Positions 1 through 8,010 of a stretch of DNA of 64,000 nt are shown here, in pieces; within the stretch, counting starts at the first letter, position 1, and every line of letters begins with the position of its first letter. The DNA is from a bacterium. GTDB taxonomy: Bacteria; Myxococcota_A; Bradymonadia; UBA7976; UBA1532. The stretch covers positions 62,001-126,000 of the forward strand of contig JAUHXC010000021.1 of NCBI GenBank assembly GCA_030427205.1. The letters run 5' to 3'. Below the pieces are notes generated by a model. That model did not search any database, was not told where the DNA came from, and saw only the letters and a list, made by a program, of their open reading frames with translations. A program made the translations under genes and the position numbers.

Positions 1-576
1 GCCGCTCTGCGCCAGCCGGCGGGCCTCGTCGACGGCGGCGGGCAGCTCGGCGGCGTCGCGCACGATGCGCATACCTTTGCCGCCCCCGCCCGCCGCGGCC
101 TTGACCAGCAGCGGATAGCCGATGCCCGCGGCCTCTTCCACGAACCGCTCGACCGACTGATCGTCGCCGGCATAGCCCGGCGCGACGGGCACCCCGCGGG
201 CGGCCATCAACCGGCGGGCGGCGGCCTTGTCGCCCATCGCGCGGATGGTCTCGGCGGTCGGGCCCACGAAGATCAGCCCCGCGCCCTCGACCGCGGCGGC
301 GAAGTCGGCGTTCTCGGCCAGGAAGCCATAGCCCGGGTGGATCGCGCCGGCGCCCGTGGCCTTCGCCGCCGCCAGGATCGCCTCGACGTTCAGGTACGAC
401 TCCGCCGCCGGCGCCGGCCCGAGCCGCACCGCCTCGTCGGCCTCGGCCACGTGCGGCGCGTCGGCGTCGGCGTCGCTGTACACCGCCACCGTCAGCAGCC
501 CGTAGTCGCGGCAGGTGGCCATGACCCGCCGGGCGATCTCGCCGCGGTTGGCGATGAGGATCTTCTCGAAGCTCAT
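1..576 (-). CDS. Acyl-CoA carboxylase, biotin carboxylase subunit (C-terminal part outside the window)
   Basis: Carboxylates the biotin of an acyl-CoA carboxylase (acetyl-, propionyl- or methylcrotonyl-CoA type) using ATP and bicarbonate. The N-terminus reads FEKILIANRGEIARRV, the standard start of the family, followed by HPGYGFLAEN and the glycine-rich ATP loop AAAGGGGKGMR. Only about 192 residues are visible; the rest of the ATP-grasp domain, and any fused biotin carrier domain, lies beyond position 1. It sits 17 bp after the carboxyltransferase gene on the same strand, so both are surely one transcript. The acyl substrate cannot be told from this part. Confidence 0.93.
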   Translation of the reverse strand, partial: MSFEKILIANRGEIARRVMATCRDYGLLTVAVYSDADADAPHVAEADEAVRLGPAPAAESYLNVEAILAAAKATGAGAIHPGYGFLAENADFAAAVEGAGLIFVGPTAETIRAMGDKAAARRLMAARGVPVAPGYAGDDQSVERFVEEAAGIGYPLLVKAAAGGGGKGMRIVRDAAELPAAVDEARRLAQSG

Positions 577-593
577 GCTGTGGTCCCCGCCCC

Positions 594-2195
594 TCAATGC
601 CGGAAGACGCCGAAGCTCATGGTGCCCTCGACCGGCGCGGTCAACGCCGCCGACAGGGCCAGGCCGACCACGTCGCGGGTCGCGCGCGGATCGATGATGC
701 CGTCGTCCCACAGCCGCGCGGTGGCGAAGAAGGCGTCGGACTCCTTGTCGATCTGCTGCTGCAGCATGGTCTTCATCATCTGCAGCTGCATCTCGTCGAC
801 CGGCTTGCCCGCCCGCGCCGCCGCCCCGCGCTTGACGATGTCGAGCACGCCGGCGAGCTGCTCGCCGCCCATGACCGCGATGCGGTGGTTGGGCCACGAG
901 AACAAGAACCGCGGCGCGTAGGCCCGCCCCGACATGGCGTAGTTGCCCGCGCCGTAGCTCGCGCCCATCATGATGGTGATCGCCGGCACGGTGCTGTTGC
1001 TCACGGCGTTGATCATCTTCGCGCCGTGCTTGATGATCCCGCCCTGCTCGTACTCGGTGCCCACCATGAACCCGGTGATGTTCTGCAAAAACAGCAGCGG
1101 CACCGACTTCTGGTTGCACAGCTCGATGAACTGCGCGCCTTTGTTGGCCGCCTCGGAGAACAGCACCCCCTGGTTGGCCAGCACGCCCACCGGGTGCCCG
1201 TGCACCGTGGCCCAGCCGGTGATCAGCGTGCTGCCGTAGTTCGGCTTGAAGGCGTGGAAGCGGCTGCCATCGACCACCCGGGCGATGACCTCCAGGGCGT
1301 CGAAGGGCACCTTCACGTCGCTCGACGCGATGCCGAGCAGCTCCTCGGGGTCGTGCACCGGCGCGTCGGCCGGATGACTCGGCCCGCCGCCCTTCTTGCG
1401 CCACTCGAGCAGCCGCACGATCTCGCGGCCGAGGCGGATGGCGTCGCGCTCGTCGGTGGCCAGATAGTCGCTGACCCCGCTGATCTTGGAGTGCATCGCC
1501 GCGCCGCCGAGCGACTCGTCGTCGGCGTCCTCGCCGGTGGCCATCTTCACCAGCGGCGGCCCGGCCAGATAGACCCGCGCCTGCTGATCGACCATCACCA
1601 CGTAGTCGCTCATGCCGGGGATGTACGCCCCGCCGGCGGTCGAGCTGCCGAAGACGAGACACACCGTCGGCTGGCGCGCCTTCGAAGCGCGGGTCAGGTC
1701 GCGGAAGCCCTGGCCGCCGGGCACGAAGATCTTCGACTGATTGGGCAGGTCGGCGCCCGCCGACTCGATGAGGTTGACCGTCGGCAGCCCGTTCTGCTCG
1801 GCGACCTCGGCCAGCCGGCGCGACTTGAGCACCGAGTACTCGTTCATCGCGCCGCCCTTGACCGTCGACTCGGTGGCCGAGATCAGGCACTCGACCCCCG
1901 AGACCAGCCCCACGCCGCCGACGATCGAGGCGCCGGTGCGCACCCCGCCGCCCACCTTGTGCCCCGCGAGCGGACACAGCTCGAGGAACCAGCCGTCGCG
2001 ATCGAGCAGCAGCTCGACCCGCTGGCGCGGCAGCAGCTTGCCCCGCGAGAGGTGGCGCTGCACGTACTTCTCGCCGCCGCCCTCCCGGGCGCGGGCCTGG
2101 GCCGCGTCGACCTCGGCCAGCCGGGCCAGGTTGGCCGCGCGGTTCTGCTCGAAGAGCTCGCTCTGGGGATCGATCCGGCTCGGCAGCACCCTCAC
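594..2195 (-). CDS. Acyl-CoA carboxylase, carboxyltransferase subunit
   Basis: About 533 residues, the usual length of methylcrotonyl-/propionyl-CoA carboxyltransferase beta subunits, which move the carboxyl group from biotin to an acyl-CoA. It shows the double crotonase-like fold signatures: [18 protein letters not shown] in the N-half and the glycine-rich [16 protein letters not shown] and [14 protein letters not shown] in the C-half. The latter pattern is typical of MCC-beta-like enzymes. The start is a GTG that overlaps the upstream TGA (GTGA), so translation is coupled to the BKACE gene. A longer open frame upstream of this GTG only shadows the BKACE gene. Substrate assignment (methylcrotonyl-CoA most likely) is inference. 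Confidence 0.93.
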   Translation of the reverse strand: MRVLPSRIDPQSELFEQNRAANLARLAEVDAAQARAREGGGEKYVQRHLSRGKLLPRQRVELLLDRDGWFLELCPLAGHKVGGGVRTGASIVGGVGLVSGVECLISATESTVKGGAMNEYSVLKSRRLAEVAEQNGLPTVNLIESAGADLPNQSKIFVPGGQGFRDLTRASKARQPTVCLVFGSSTAGGAYIPGMSDYVVMVDQQARVYLAGPPLVKMATGEDADDESLGGAAMHSKISGVSDYLATDERDAIRLGREIVRLLEWRKKGGGPSHPADAPVHDPEELLGIASSDVKVPFDALEVIARVVDGSRFHAFKPNYGSTLITGWATVHGHPVGVLANQGVLFSEAANKGAQFIELCNQKSVPLLFLQNITGFMVGTEYEQGGIIKHGAKMINAVSNSTVPAITIMMGASYGAGNYAMSGRAYAPRFLFSWPNHRIAVMGGEQLAGVLDIVKRGAAARAGKPVDEMQLQMMKTMLQQQIDKESDAFFATARLWDDGIIDPRATRDVVGLALSAALTAPVEGTMSFGVFRH

Positions 2196-3070
2196 GCGGC
2201 CGCTCCGGAGAGCCCGAGCATGGCCCGGGCCTCGGCGGGTGAAGCCACGCTGCGCCCCGCCTCGACGGCGGTCTTCGCCAGCGCCGCGATCAGCTGCCCG
2301 TTGCTCGTCGCCTTCTCGCCGTCGGGCAGATAGAAGGTGTCTTCGAGCCCGGTGCGCAGGTTGCCGCCCAGCTCGGCGGTGCGCCGGTGCACGTCCCACA
2401 CCTCGGCCCGGCCGATGACGATCGCCTGCCACTCGGCGTCCTCGGGCAGCTCGTCGACGAGCAGCGGCAGCCACGCCGCCTTGGCCGGCATGCCGCTGGC
2501 GACGCCCATCACCAGCGAGACGTGCGGTATCTCACCGAGCATGCCTTTGCGGGCGAACATGGCCACCGAGCGCACGATGCCGGTGTCGAAGCACTCGCAC
2601 TCGGGGATCGCGCCGTGGGTATCCATCGCGGCGATGAACTTCTCGATCTTGGCGACCGAGTTGTCGAAGAGCATCGGCGGCCAGGCCCACTGCCCGTTGC
2701 GCCGCAGCTTGAGGTAGTTCAGCGAGCCGGCGTTGAGCGCCGCCATCTCGGGCTTGACCGACTCGAGGCAGGCCACCGGCCCCGAGATGTCGTCGCCGAC
2801 CACCCCGGTGGACATGTTGATGACGACGCCGGGGCACGCCTGGCGGATCGCGTCGCAGATCTCGGCGGCCACCGCCGGATCCCACGTCGGCATGCGCCCC
2901 AGCCCCGGCCGCTGGTCGCGGAAGTGGCAGTGCATGATCGTCGCCCCCACCTCGAACGCGCGCCGGGCCTCGGCGGCCATCTCTTCGGGGGTCACCGGCA
3001 CGTGGTGCTGCTGCGGGTCGGTCAGCACGCCGGTCAGCGCGCAGGTGATGATCGCCTTGTGATCGGACAT
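2192..3070 (-). CDS. Beta-keto acid cleavage enzyme (BKACE, DUF849)
   Basis: 292 residues, the normal length for BKACE enzymes. These condense a beta-keto acid with acetyl-CoA and split it into acetoacetate and a new acyl-CoA; the founding member is 3-keto-5-aminohexanoate cleavage enzyme of lysine fermentation. The metal-binding HxH is present (H47 and H49 in MHCHFRD), as is the conserved C-terminal segment NLRTGLEDT. First gene of a coupled three-gene unit with carboxyltransferase and biotin carboxylase, suggesting one catabolic route through acyl-CoA carboxylation; acetoacetate is a shared product of leucine breakdown. The actual beta-keto acid cannot be read from the sequence. Confidence 0.88.
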   Translation of the reverse strand: MSDHKAIITCALTGVLTDPQQHHVPVTPEEMAAEARRAFEVGATIMHCHFRDQRPGLGRMPTWDPAVAAEICDAIRQACPGVVINMSTGVVGDDISGPVACLESVKPEMAALNAGSLNYLKLRRNGQWAWPPMLFDNSVAKIEKFIAAMDTHGAIPECECFDTGIVRSVAMFARKGMLGEIPHVSLVMGVASGMPAKAAWLPLLVDELPEDAEWQAIVIGRAEVWDVHRRTAELGGNLRTGLEDTFYLPDGEKATSNGQLIAALAKTAVEAGRSVASPAEARAMLGLSGAAA

Positions 3071-3125
3071 CGTCGCCGCCTCGTCGGGGGAGTTGCGGCG
3101 ACGCTATCGACTCGCGGGTCGGTGG

Positions 3126-3638
3126 TCAATGGTCGGCAGGCGCCTCGAACGGACGGACGCTGGCGCTGGCCGGCTCGGAGCGCACGGGCTGCGCGCAGCG
3201 GGTGCCGAACTGCCCGCGGATGTCGACCTCGATGCGGGCGGCGGCGCGGAAGCTGCCGCAGCCGGCGGCCTCGCCGCGCAGCACGAAGGCGTCGTCGTCC
3301 TGCTCGATGCTGTCGAGCTCGGGCCACGAGCGGCCGGTGATGTCGCGCTCGGCGTCGTCGAAGATGCGGAAGCCGAAGCCGCTGACGTCGGCGCCGCAGC
3401 GCAGGCCGTGCACCTCGACGGTGATCCAGTCGACGAACTGATCGTCCCAGTCGGTCGTGATGCCGGTGATGACCGGCACGCCCCGCTCGCCGCAGCTGGG
3501 CGCGACGGCCGGCAGGTCGCCGGGCGCGGGCAGGCTGCTCAGGTCGTCGAGCGGGCCTTCACCGCAGGCGGCGAGGGCGAAGGCGAGCGGCAGTGCGAAG
3601 ACGAGCGGCAGTGCGAGGGCGACAGGCGAGCGCAGCAT
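3126..3638 (-). CDS. Putative lipoprotein, function unknown
   Basis: 170 residues. The ATG at 3636-3638 is preferred over an upstream one because a GGAGGA ribosome site lies a few bases before it and the protein then starts with a clean lipoprotein signal (hydrophobic stretch ending LAAC, Cys about residue 24). The mature part has several Cys, a beta-rich composition and no domain I recognise. It is transcribed away from the ATPase pair that follows, with a 175-bp divergent gap. Confidence 0.7.
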   Translation of the reverse strand: MLRSPVALALPLVFALPLAFALAACGEGPLDDLSSLPAPGDLPAVAPSCGERGVPVITGITTDWDDQFVDWITVEVHGLRCGADVSGFGFRIFDDAERDITGRSWPELDSIEQDDDAFVLRGEAAGCGSFRAAARIEVDIRGQFGTRCAQPVRSEPASASVRPFEAPADH

Positions 3639-3813
3639 GGGTCCTCCGATACAGGTCCTGGCGTGTGGCCCCACGATGCCCGCCGGCCGCCCCGGGCCCG
3701 GAGCGAAGACTTTTTCGCCCCTGCCCCGCGAAGCGCTCCCCCGGGCCGCGCCGTTTCGGGACTTTCCCCGCGCATCGGGCTACCCTGCGTCGGCCGGTTC
3801 CTCGCGGAGGTCC

Positions 3814-4887
3814 ATGCTCACCCGGTTCACCAGCAGAGGCTTCAAGCGGCTCGCCGACGTCTCGGTCGACCTCGCGCCGCTCACCGTGCTCGTCGGGCCC
3901 AATGGGGTCGGCAAGTCGACCCTGCTCGACGGGGTCGAGATGCTGCTCGATAAGTGGGGTGGAGTGCACTTTCATCTGCCCGACGCCTGGGAGAGCCGCG
4001 CCGACGCCAGCGGCAGCGGCATCGGCTTCGAGGTGCAGATCGACCAGCGGTATGCGGTCGCGGTGGTATCTGGTCTTCATGGGGGCGTGGGATCGAGGCT
4101 TCTCGGCATTCGCCCATATCCATCGCACCTTCGACCACCCCGGCGTCTGCGCCTGCGGCTGGACGTCGGCCGGCTCGGCGCGCCGTCCCTCGCAGCGACG
4201 ACCGAGCAGGTCACCCTCGAAGAAGACGGCGCCGGGCTGCCGACGCTGCTGCAGGCGGCGCTCAACCGCCGCGACGACACCCTCGAGGCCATCGAGGCCG
4301 AGCTGCGCACGCTGGTGCCCGACGCCCGCCGCGTGCGCACCCGGCCGACCGAGGTCCGCTGGACCGAGACCGAGATCATCCGGGTCGACGACTCGACGAT
4401 CGAGCGGCCGGTGAAGCGCACCGGGCCCGGCCACAGCTTCGAGATCGAGTTCGACGACCTGGGCTGGATCGCCGCCGACGAGGTCAGCGACGGCACGCTG
4501 ATGGCGCTGGGCTTCGTGACCGTCCTGCACGTCGATCCGCCCGAGCTGCTGCTGATCGACGACGCCGAGCGCGACCTGCACCCGCTGGCGCAGCAGCAGC
4601 TCGTCGGGCTGCTGCGGCGCATGGTCGAGGCTCGCCCGGGGTTGCAGGTCATCCTCACGACCCACTCCCCCGATCTCGTCGACGCTTGCCGCCCCGACGA
4701 GGTGCGCGTCTTCGGCCACGCCGGCGGCGGGCGGGTGGCGATCCGGCGTCTCGACGAGCACCCCGAGGCCCCCAAGTGGCTGAACCTGCTGCGGACCGGC
4801 GAGTTCTGGTCGTCGGTCGGCGAAGGCTGGGTCGGTGAAGACGGGGCCGGTGCAGAACAGAGCGGCGCCGAGGCCGACGACGGGTGA
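3814..4887 (+). CDS. OLD/RecF-like AAA ATPase (candidate defence ATPase)
   Basis: 357 residues from an ATG that follows GGAGG (3806-3810). The N-terminus FTSRGFKRLADVSVDLAPL and Walker A GPNGVGKST (residues 28-36) are typical of RecF/SMC-type ABC ATPases in the OLD and AAA_21 group. An ABC-signature-like EVSDGTLMALG, a Walker B LLLIDDAERDLHP and an H-loop TTHSP follow. The second acidic residue of Walker B is Asp where most relatives have Glu. The stop overlaps the GTG of the next gene (GTGA), so the two proteins are made together. ATPase of this type plus a TOPRIM-like partner is the layout of split OLD-nuclease and PARIS-like anti-phage systems; family assignment is inference. Confidence 0.8.
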   Translation: MLTRFTSRGFKRLADVSVDLAPLTVLVGPNGVGKSTLLDGVEMLLDKWGGVHFHLPDAWESRADASGSGIGFEVQIDQRYAVAVVSGLHGGVGSRLLGIRPYPSHLRPPRRLRLRLDVGRLGAPSLAATTEQVTLEEDGAGLPTLLQAALNRRDDTLEAIEAELRTLVPDARRVRTRPTEVRWTETEIIRVDDSTIERPVKRTGPGHSFEIEFDDLGWIAADEVSDGTLMALGFVTVLHVDPPELLLIDDAERDLHPLAQQQLVGLLRRMVEARPGLQVILTTHSPDLVDACRPDEVRVFGHAGGGRVAIRRLDEHPEAPKWLNLLRTGEFWSSVGEGWVGEDGAGAEQSGAEADDG

Positions 4888-5690
4888 TCATCGCGCTCAT
4901 CGGCGAGGACGCGACCCACGCCGCGCTCGTGGACCGCTGGGTGCGCTGGACCCTCGGTGAGGCCGCGCTGGAGACGCCGGCCGACGTCTGGATTCACGAC
5001 AGCCTGGCTTTCCTCATCGAGTGGGCCGGCGCCGAAGACCTCGGTCAGCACCTGCCCGGCGTGCGCTATACGCGGCGCGGTCGTACCGACGACCTCCCCA
5101 GCGGCGAGGTGCGCATCGGCGGGCGCCCGATCAAGACCCGCGGCTTCATCAACGGGCGCTCGCTCGCCCCCGAGGCCGGCGCGTGGCGCCGCGCGCTGCT
5201 GTACGTGCTCGCCGGCGTCGAGCAGGTCGACGCGGTGATCTGCGCCCGCGACACCGACGGTGACCCGGCGCGCCTCGTCGGTGTGCGGCAGGCGGCGTCC
5301 CTTATCGATCGGCCGGTGCTGATCTGCGCGCCGCATCAAGACGCCGAGGCGTGGATCATCCTCGGCATGGCGCGGCACGTCGACCCGGATCGACGGGCCG
5401 CGATGGCCCGCGCGCTCGGCTTCGATCCGATCGACGCGCCCGAGCGGCTGACCGCTCAGCCGAACAGCGCTCCGACCGACGCCAAGCGCGTGCTCAGCCA
5501 ACTGCGCGGAGGCGCGGCGGTCTCTCGCGCGGTGCCCGTCGCGCAGCTCGCTGCGCTGATCGACGACTGCCGCCCGCCGGCCGACGTCGTCGCACGGGTC
5601 GGCCCCCGCTGTGGTCTGGCGGACTTCATCGAGCAGGTGCGCGCCCGACTCCTGCCGCTGCTCAGACCCGCAGGGCATGCCCGGCGCTGA
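4884..5690 (+). CDS. TOPRIM/DUF4276-like protein, partner of the ATPase
   Basis: 268 residues, GTG start inside the ATPase stop codon. The N-terminus MIIALIGEDATHAALVDRW has the strand-then-acidic-loop of TOPRIM-like nucleases (Glu8, Asp9), and VICARDTDGD (about residues 115-124) supplies a DxD pair at the expected second position. A later QDAEAWI segment resembles the conserved E-W block of DUF4276-type proteins. These features suggest a metal-dependent nuclease or effector controlled by the ATPase. I did not find the DUF4435 hallmarks needed to call it AriB of PARIS, so the exact family is open. Confidence 0.6.
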   Translation: MIIALIGEDATHAALVDRWVRWTLGEAALETPADVWIHDSLAFLIEWAGAEDLGQHLPGVRYTRRGRTDDLPSGEVRIGGRPIKTRGFINGRSLAPEAGAWRRALLYVLAGVEQVDAVICARDTDGDPARLVGVRQAASLIDRPVLICAPHQDAEAWIILGMARHVDPDRRAAMARALGFDPIDAPERLTAQPNSAPTDAKRVLSQLRGGAAVSRAVPVAQLAALIDDCRPPADVVARVGPRCGLADFIEQVRARLLPLLRPAGHARR

Positions 5691-5824
5691 GCCGGGGCCT
5701 GGGACGCCCGCGTCACAGCGGCGCCTGGGACATGCACGTCCCACCGGGGTCCGCAGACCCCCCGAGAGCGCCCGCAGTGCCATCGAAAGGGGCGATTTCG
5801 GGCCAATCGGCGTGCTCTGGGGCT

Positions 5825-5840
5825 TGGATCGGTCCTTGCG
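5825..5840 (+). promoter_or_regulatory. Possible sigma-54 promoter (weaker match)
   Basis: TGGATCGGTCCTTGCG keeps the GG and GC dinucleotides 10 bp apart and the TTGC of the -12 element, but differs from the TGGCACG consensus at two -24 positions and ends in G. It lies 28 bp before the ATG of the lipoprotein at 5869. It gains weight from two better matches in front of other secreted-protein genes in this window. Confidence 0.35.
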
Positions 5841-5868
5841 AGGCAGACCGGCAGCCCCGGAGGTTGCC

Positions 5869-7437
5869 ATGCTGCGCTCGCCTATCGCCCTCGCCCTGCT
5901 GCTCGCCCCGCTGGCCCTGTTCGCCTGCGCCAGCGAACCGCTGCCCACCGGCGCGGCGGCCGACGGCTACTCGAGCCACGGCGAGCCCAGCGACTTCGAG
6001 CGGGTCATCGTCACCAAGTCGACCGGGCTGGGCGTGCCGGCGAGCTTCGACGGCCACACGGTGATGGAGGACGCCTTCCTCAACGCCGCGAATACCATCA
6101 CCGCCGCGCAGCTGCAGGCCTTCCTCGAGAACACGCCCTACGGCAACCGCTCGTGGATCGCCGACGCCACCGTGCCCGACGGCCGGCGCGCCGCCGAGGC
6201 CATCATCGCCGCCTGCCAGGAGTACAACATCAACCCCATCGCGGTGCTGGCGCGCATGCAGGTCGAGCAGCGGGCCATCTCGACCTCGTCCCCGATCAGC
6301 ACCCACGCCCGGGACTACACCCTCGGCTGCGGCTGCCCCGACAACCGGCCGTGCAATACGGCCTACCGCGGGCTGTACAAGCAGGTGCAGTGCGGCGCGC
6401 AGACCATGCGCAACCGCTACGCCGACTCCGAGGACGGCAGCGGGCAGTGGCGCCGCGGCGTCGCGCGCCAGACCCTCGACGGCTACAGCATCACGCCGAC
6501 CAACCACGCCACCGCGGCGATGTACGCCTACACCCCGTGGCGCGGCAGCACCGGCAACAAGATCGGCAACTGGCTGGTGTGGAACATCACCCTGCGCTAC
6601 GCCCGGCACTTCTCCGACCTGGGCGTCGCGCTGCCCGGCGGCGGCGAGCCGAACCCGCCCGCCGCGGGCAGCTGGATCGGCTCGGCCTGCGGCGCCGGCG
6701 GGGCGTGCGGCTTCGCCGACAGCTTCTGCGCCGAGGGCCCGACGACGAACATGTGCAGCCAGAGCTGCGCCGGCTACTGCCCCGACCGGCCGGGCGCCGC
6801 GGTGACCTTCTGCGTCGACGCGGGCCACTTCGGCGGGGCCGGCGGCGGGCTGTGCACCGTCAAGGCCGAGGCGAGCAACGGCTTCTGCGGCGCCCTGGGC
6901 CTCGAAGCCCGCGAGCTGCCCCGCTTCGTCGGCCAGAGCGGCGCCCGCGACGGCACCGCCACCGTCTGCGTGCTGCCCCAGGTCGCCCCGCCCGCGCCGC
7001 AGGACCCCGCGCCCGCGCCGCAGGACCCCGCGCCCGCGCCGCAGGACCCCGCGCCCGCGCCGCAGGACCCCGCGCCCGCGCCGCAAGACCCGGCCCCCGC
7101 GCCGCCCGCCGGCGACGTGCCGCCCGAGGGCGACCTCAACGCCCGCTGCGACGGCAGCGTCGCGACCCGCACCTTGACCAGCGGCCAGATGGACTCGGTG
7201 GATTGCAGCGCCAGCAACCTCACCTGCGAGGCCGGCTTCTGCCTCGGCCAGGGCCCGTCGGTGCCCGCCAGCTATGGCGACCCGCGCTGCGACAGCCTCG
7301 ACTTCGCGGGCGCCTGCGAGGGGCAGATCGCCGTCTACTGCGACCAGTTCGGCAACTACTTCGCCCAGGACTGCGCCGAGTGGAGCGCGGGCTGCGGCTT
7401 CGCCGACGACGGCGACGGCTACTGGTGCCGCCGCTGA
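5869..7437 (+). CDS. Lysozyme-like secreted lipoprotein with Pro-rich linker and Cys-rich C-terminal domain
   Basis: 522 residues. A lipoprotein signal ends LFAC. A globular domain (about residues 50-250) has the pattern of lysozyme-fold cell-wall hydrolases: NTITAAQLQAFLE, then INPIAVLARMQVEQ (Glu as likely catalytic acid), then a Cys-bearing GCGCPDNRPCN loop. A Cys-rich segment follows, then a linker of five APAPQDP units. The C-terminal domain is closed by a GDGYWCRR end. The ATG is chosen because it gives the signal peptide and follows CGGAGG. The same C-terminal domain type recurs in the protease at 54145, and its DNA is duplicated at 10491-10831. Hydrolase activity is inference. Confidence 0.75.
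   Translation: MLRSPIALALLLAPLALFACASEPLPTGAAADGYSSHGEPSDFERVIVTKSTGLGVPASFDGHTVMEDAFLNAANTITAAQLQAFLENTPYGNRSWIADATVPDGRRAAEAIIAACQEYNINPIAVLARMQVEQRAISTSSPISTHARDYTLGCGCPDNRPCNTAYRGLYKQVQCGAQTMRNRYADSEDGSGQWRRGVARQTLDGYSITPTNHATAAMYAYTPWRGSTGNKIGNWLVWNITLRYARHFSDLGVALPGGGEPNPPAAGSWIGSACGAGGACGFADSFCAEGPTTNMCSQSCAGYCPDRPGAAVTFCVDAGHFGGAGGGLCTVKAEASNGFCGALGLEARELPRFVGQSGARDGTATVCVLPQVAPPAPQDPAPAPQDPAPAPQDPAPAPQDPAPAPQDPAPAPPAGDVPPEGDLNARCDGSVATRTLTSGQMDSVDCSASNLTCEAGFCLGQGPSVPASYGDPRCDSLDFAGACEGQIAVYCDQFGNYFAQDCAEWSAGCGFADDGDGYWCRR
6988..7092 (+). repeat. Five 21-bp tandem units encoding the linker APAPQDP
   Basis: Near-identical 21-bp units in frame within the lipoprotein gene, giving a flexible Pro-rich spacer between the catalytic-like part and the Cys-rich C-terminal domain. 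Near identity at the DNA level suggests recent slippage. Confidence 0.85.
7097..7437 (+). repeat. 341-bp direct repeat, copy 1 (3' end of the lysozyme-like lipoprotein gene)
   Basis: Matches 10491-10831 without any gap; I count 14 differences, so about 96% identity. Both copies end exactly at the TGA after the YWCRR codons. The 3053 bp between the copies hold the restriction-modification genes. Confidence 0.9.
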
Positions 7438-8001
7438 CACCGGGCCTGCGCGCTCGGGCGCCCTCGGTCGGGAGGCCTCGGCAAGGGGTCACGACCGAGG
7501 CGGGGGGCAGCGCGCAGGCCTCGGGCAGCGCCGCGCAGGCGAGCGCGTGACCCTGGTCGAGGGGGTGGCGACCGAGCTGGGGGTCAGCGTGCGGGCCCCA
7601 GGCAGGGCTGCGCACCGGGCGCAGATCAGCGCGCGACCCTTGGCCAGCGGGTCGTGATCGAGGTGGGGGTCGGCGTGAGGGCCTCGGGCCGTGGAGCGCC
7701 TTATCGACTCGTGGGCGGCACCCGCTGGGCTGGCACGCGAGCAGGAGGAGGCATCTCGACGATGCCCTCGCCGATCTGCTTGACGACGACGAGTGCGAGG
7801 CACCGCCCGAAGCCTTGGCCTGCATCCGCGACGACTCCCGACCGCTCGCCGAGCGCGTGCAGGTCGTGCTGAACTCGCCGAGTCCGCCGCACGCCCAGCG
7901 GGTGCTACTGGCCGCGATGGGCGTACCGCAAGATCATGGCGCGGTGCCTCTCGTGCCCGGCGCAGTTGACCCCGCTAGGGGTCGGGGATACGTTGACGCC
8001 T
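7438..8001 (+). other. 564-bp non-coding stretch before the methyltransferase
   Basis: The first part (about 7486-7700) holds roughly three degenerate tandem copies of a 75-85 bp unit; each starts near a CGACCGAG / TGATCGAG core and contains a GGGGTC(A/G)GCGTG-like segment. From about 7731 an open frame without a convincing start runs to a TAG at 8007-8009 and looks like the tail of a decayed gene. No intact gene was recognised. The methyltransferase promoter must lie in the last part. Confidence 0.5.
7486..7700. repeat. Degenerate tandem repeat, about three copies of 75-85 bp
   Basis: Copies begin near 7486, 7560 and 7644 and share blocks such as a GACCGAG/GATCGAG core followed by a G-rich run and CAGCG(T/C)GCGGGCC-like segments. 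Similarity is imperfect and was judged by eye. Confidence 0.45.
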
Positions 8002-8009
8002 ATGAGTAG
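7731..8009 (+). pseudogene. Possible remnant of a gene 3' end
   Basis: An open frame with acidic, protein-like composition (LDDALADLLDDDECEAP, later AERVQVVLNSPSPP) but no upstream start or ribosome site. It ends at TAG 8007-8009, overlapping the methyltransferase start region. A second frame just upstream also reads plausibly (VERLIDSWAAPAGLA), as if a frameshift separated them. I do not recognise the family; it may also be chance. Confidence 0.25.
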
Positions 8010-8010
8010 C
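7999..8010 (+). promoter_or_regulatory. Shared 12-bp motif at the methyltransferase start (candidate operator)
   Basis: CCTATGAGTAGC spans the presumed ATG of the methyltransferase gene, and exactly the same 12 bases occur at 10360-10371 just upstream of the controller gene. A TTGACG at 7994-7999 lies directly before it. Occurrence at both control regions of one restriction-modification system suggests a binding site for the controller protein or for the methyltransferase's own HTH domain. Confidence 0.4.

Noticed and set aside
3814-5690. Naming the ATPase/TOPRIM-like pair as PARIS (AriA/AriB)
   Set aside because: Only the general layout matches; the partner's motifs do not let me assign DUF4435, so the name would be unsupported.
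5726-5743. TGGGAC/GTCCCA dyad as a terminator after the TOPRIM-like gene
   Set aside because: Only a 6-bp stem with a 6-nt loop and no U-tract; too weak to call.
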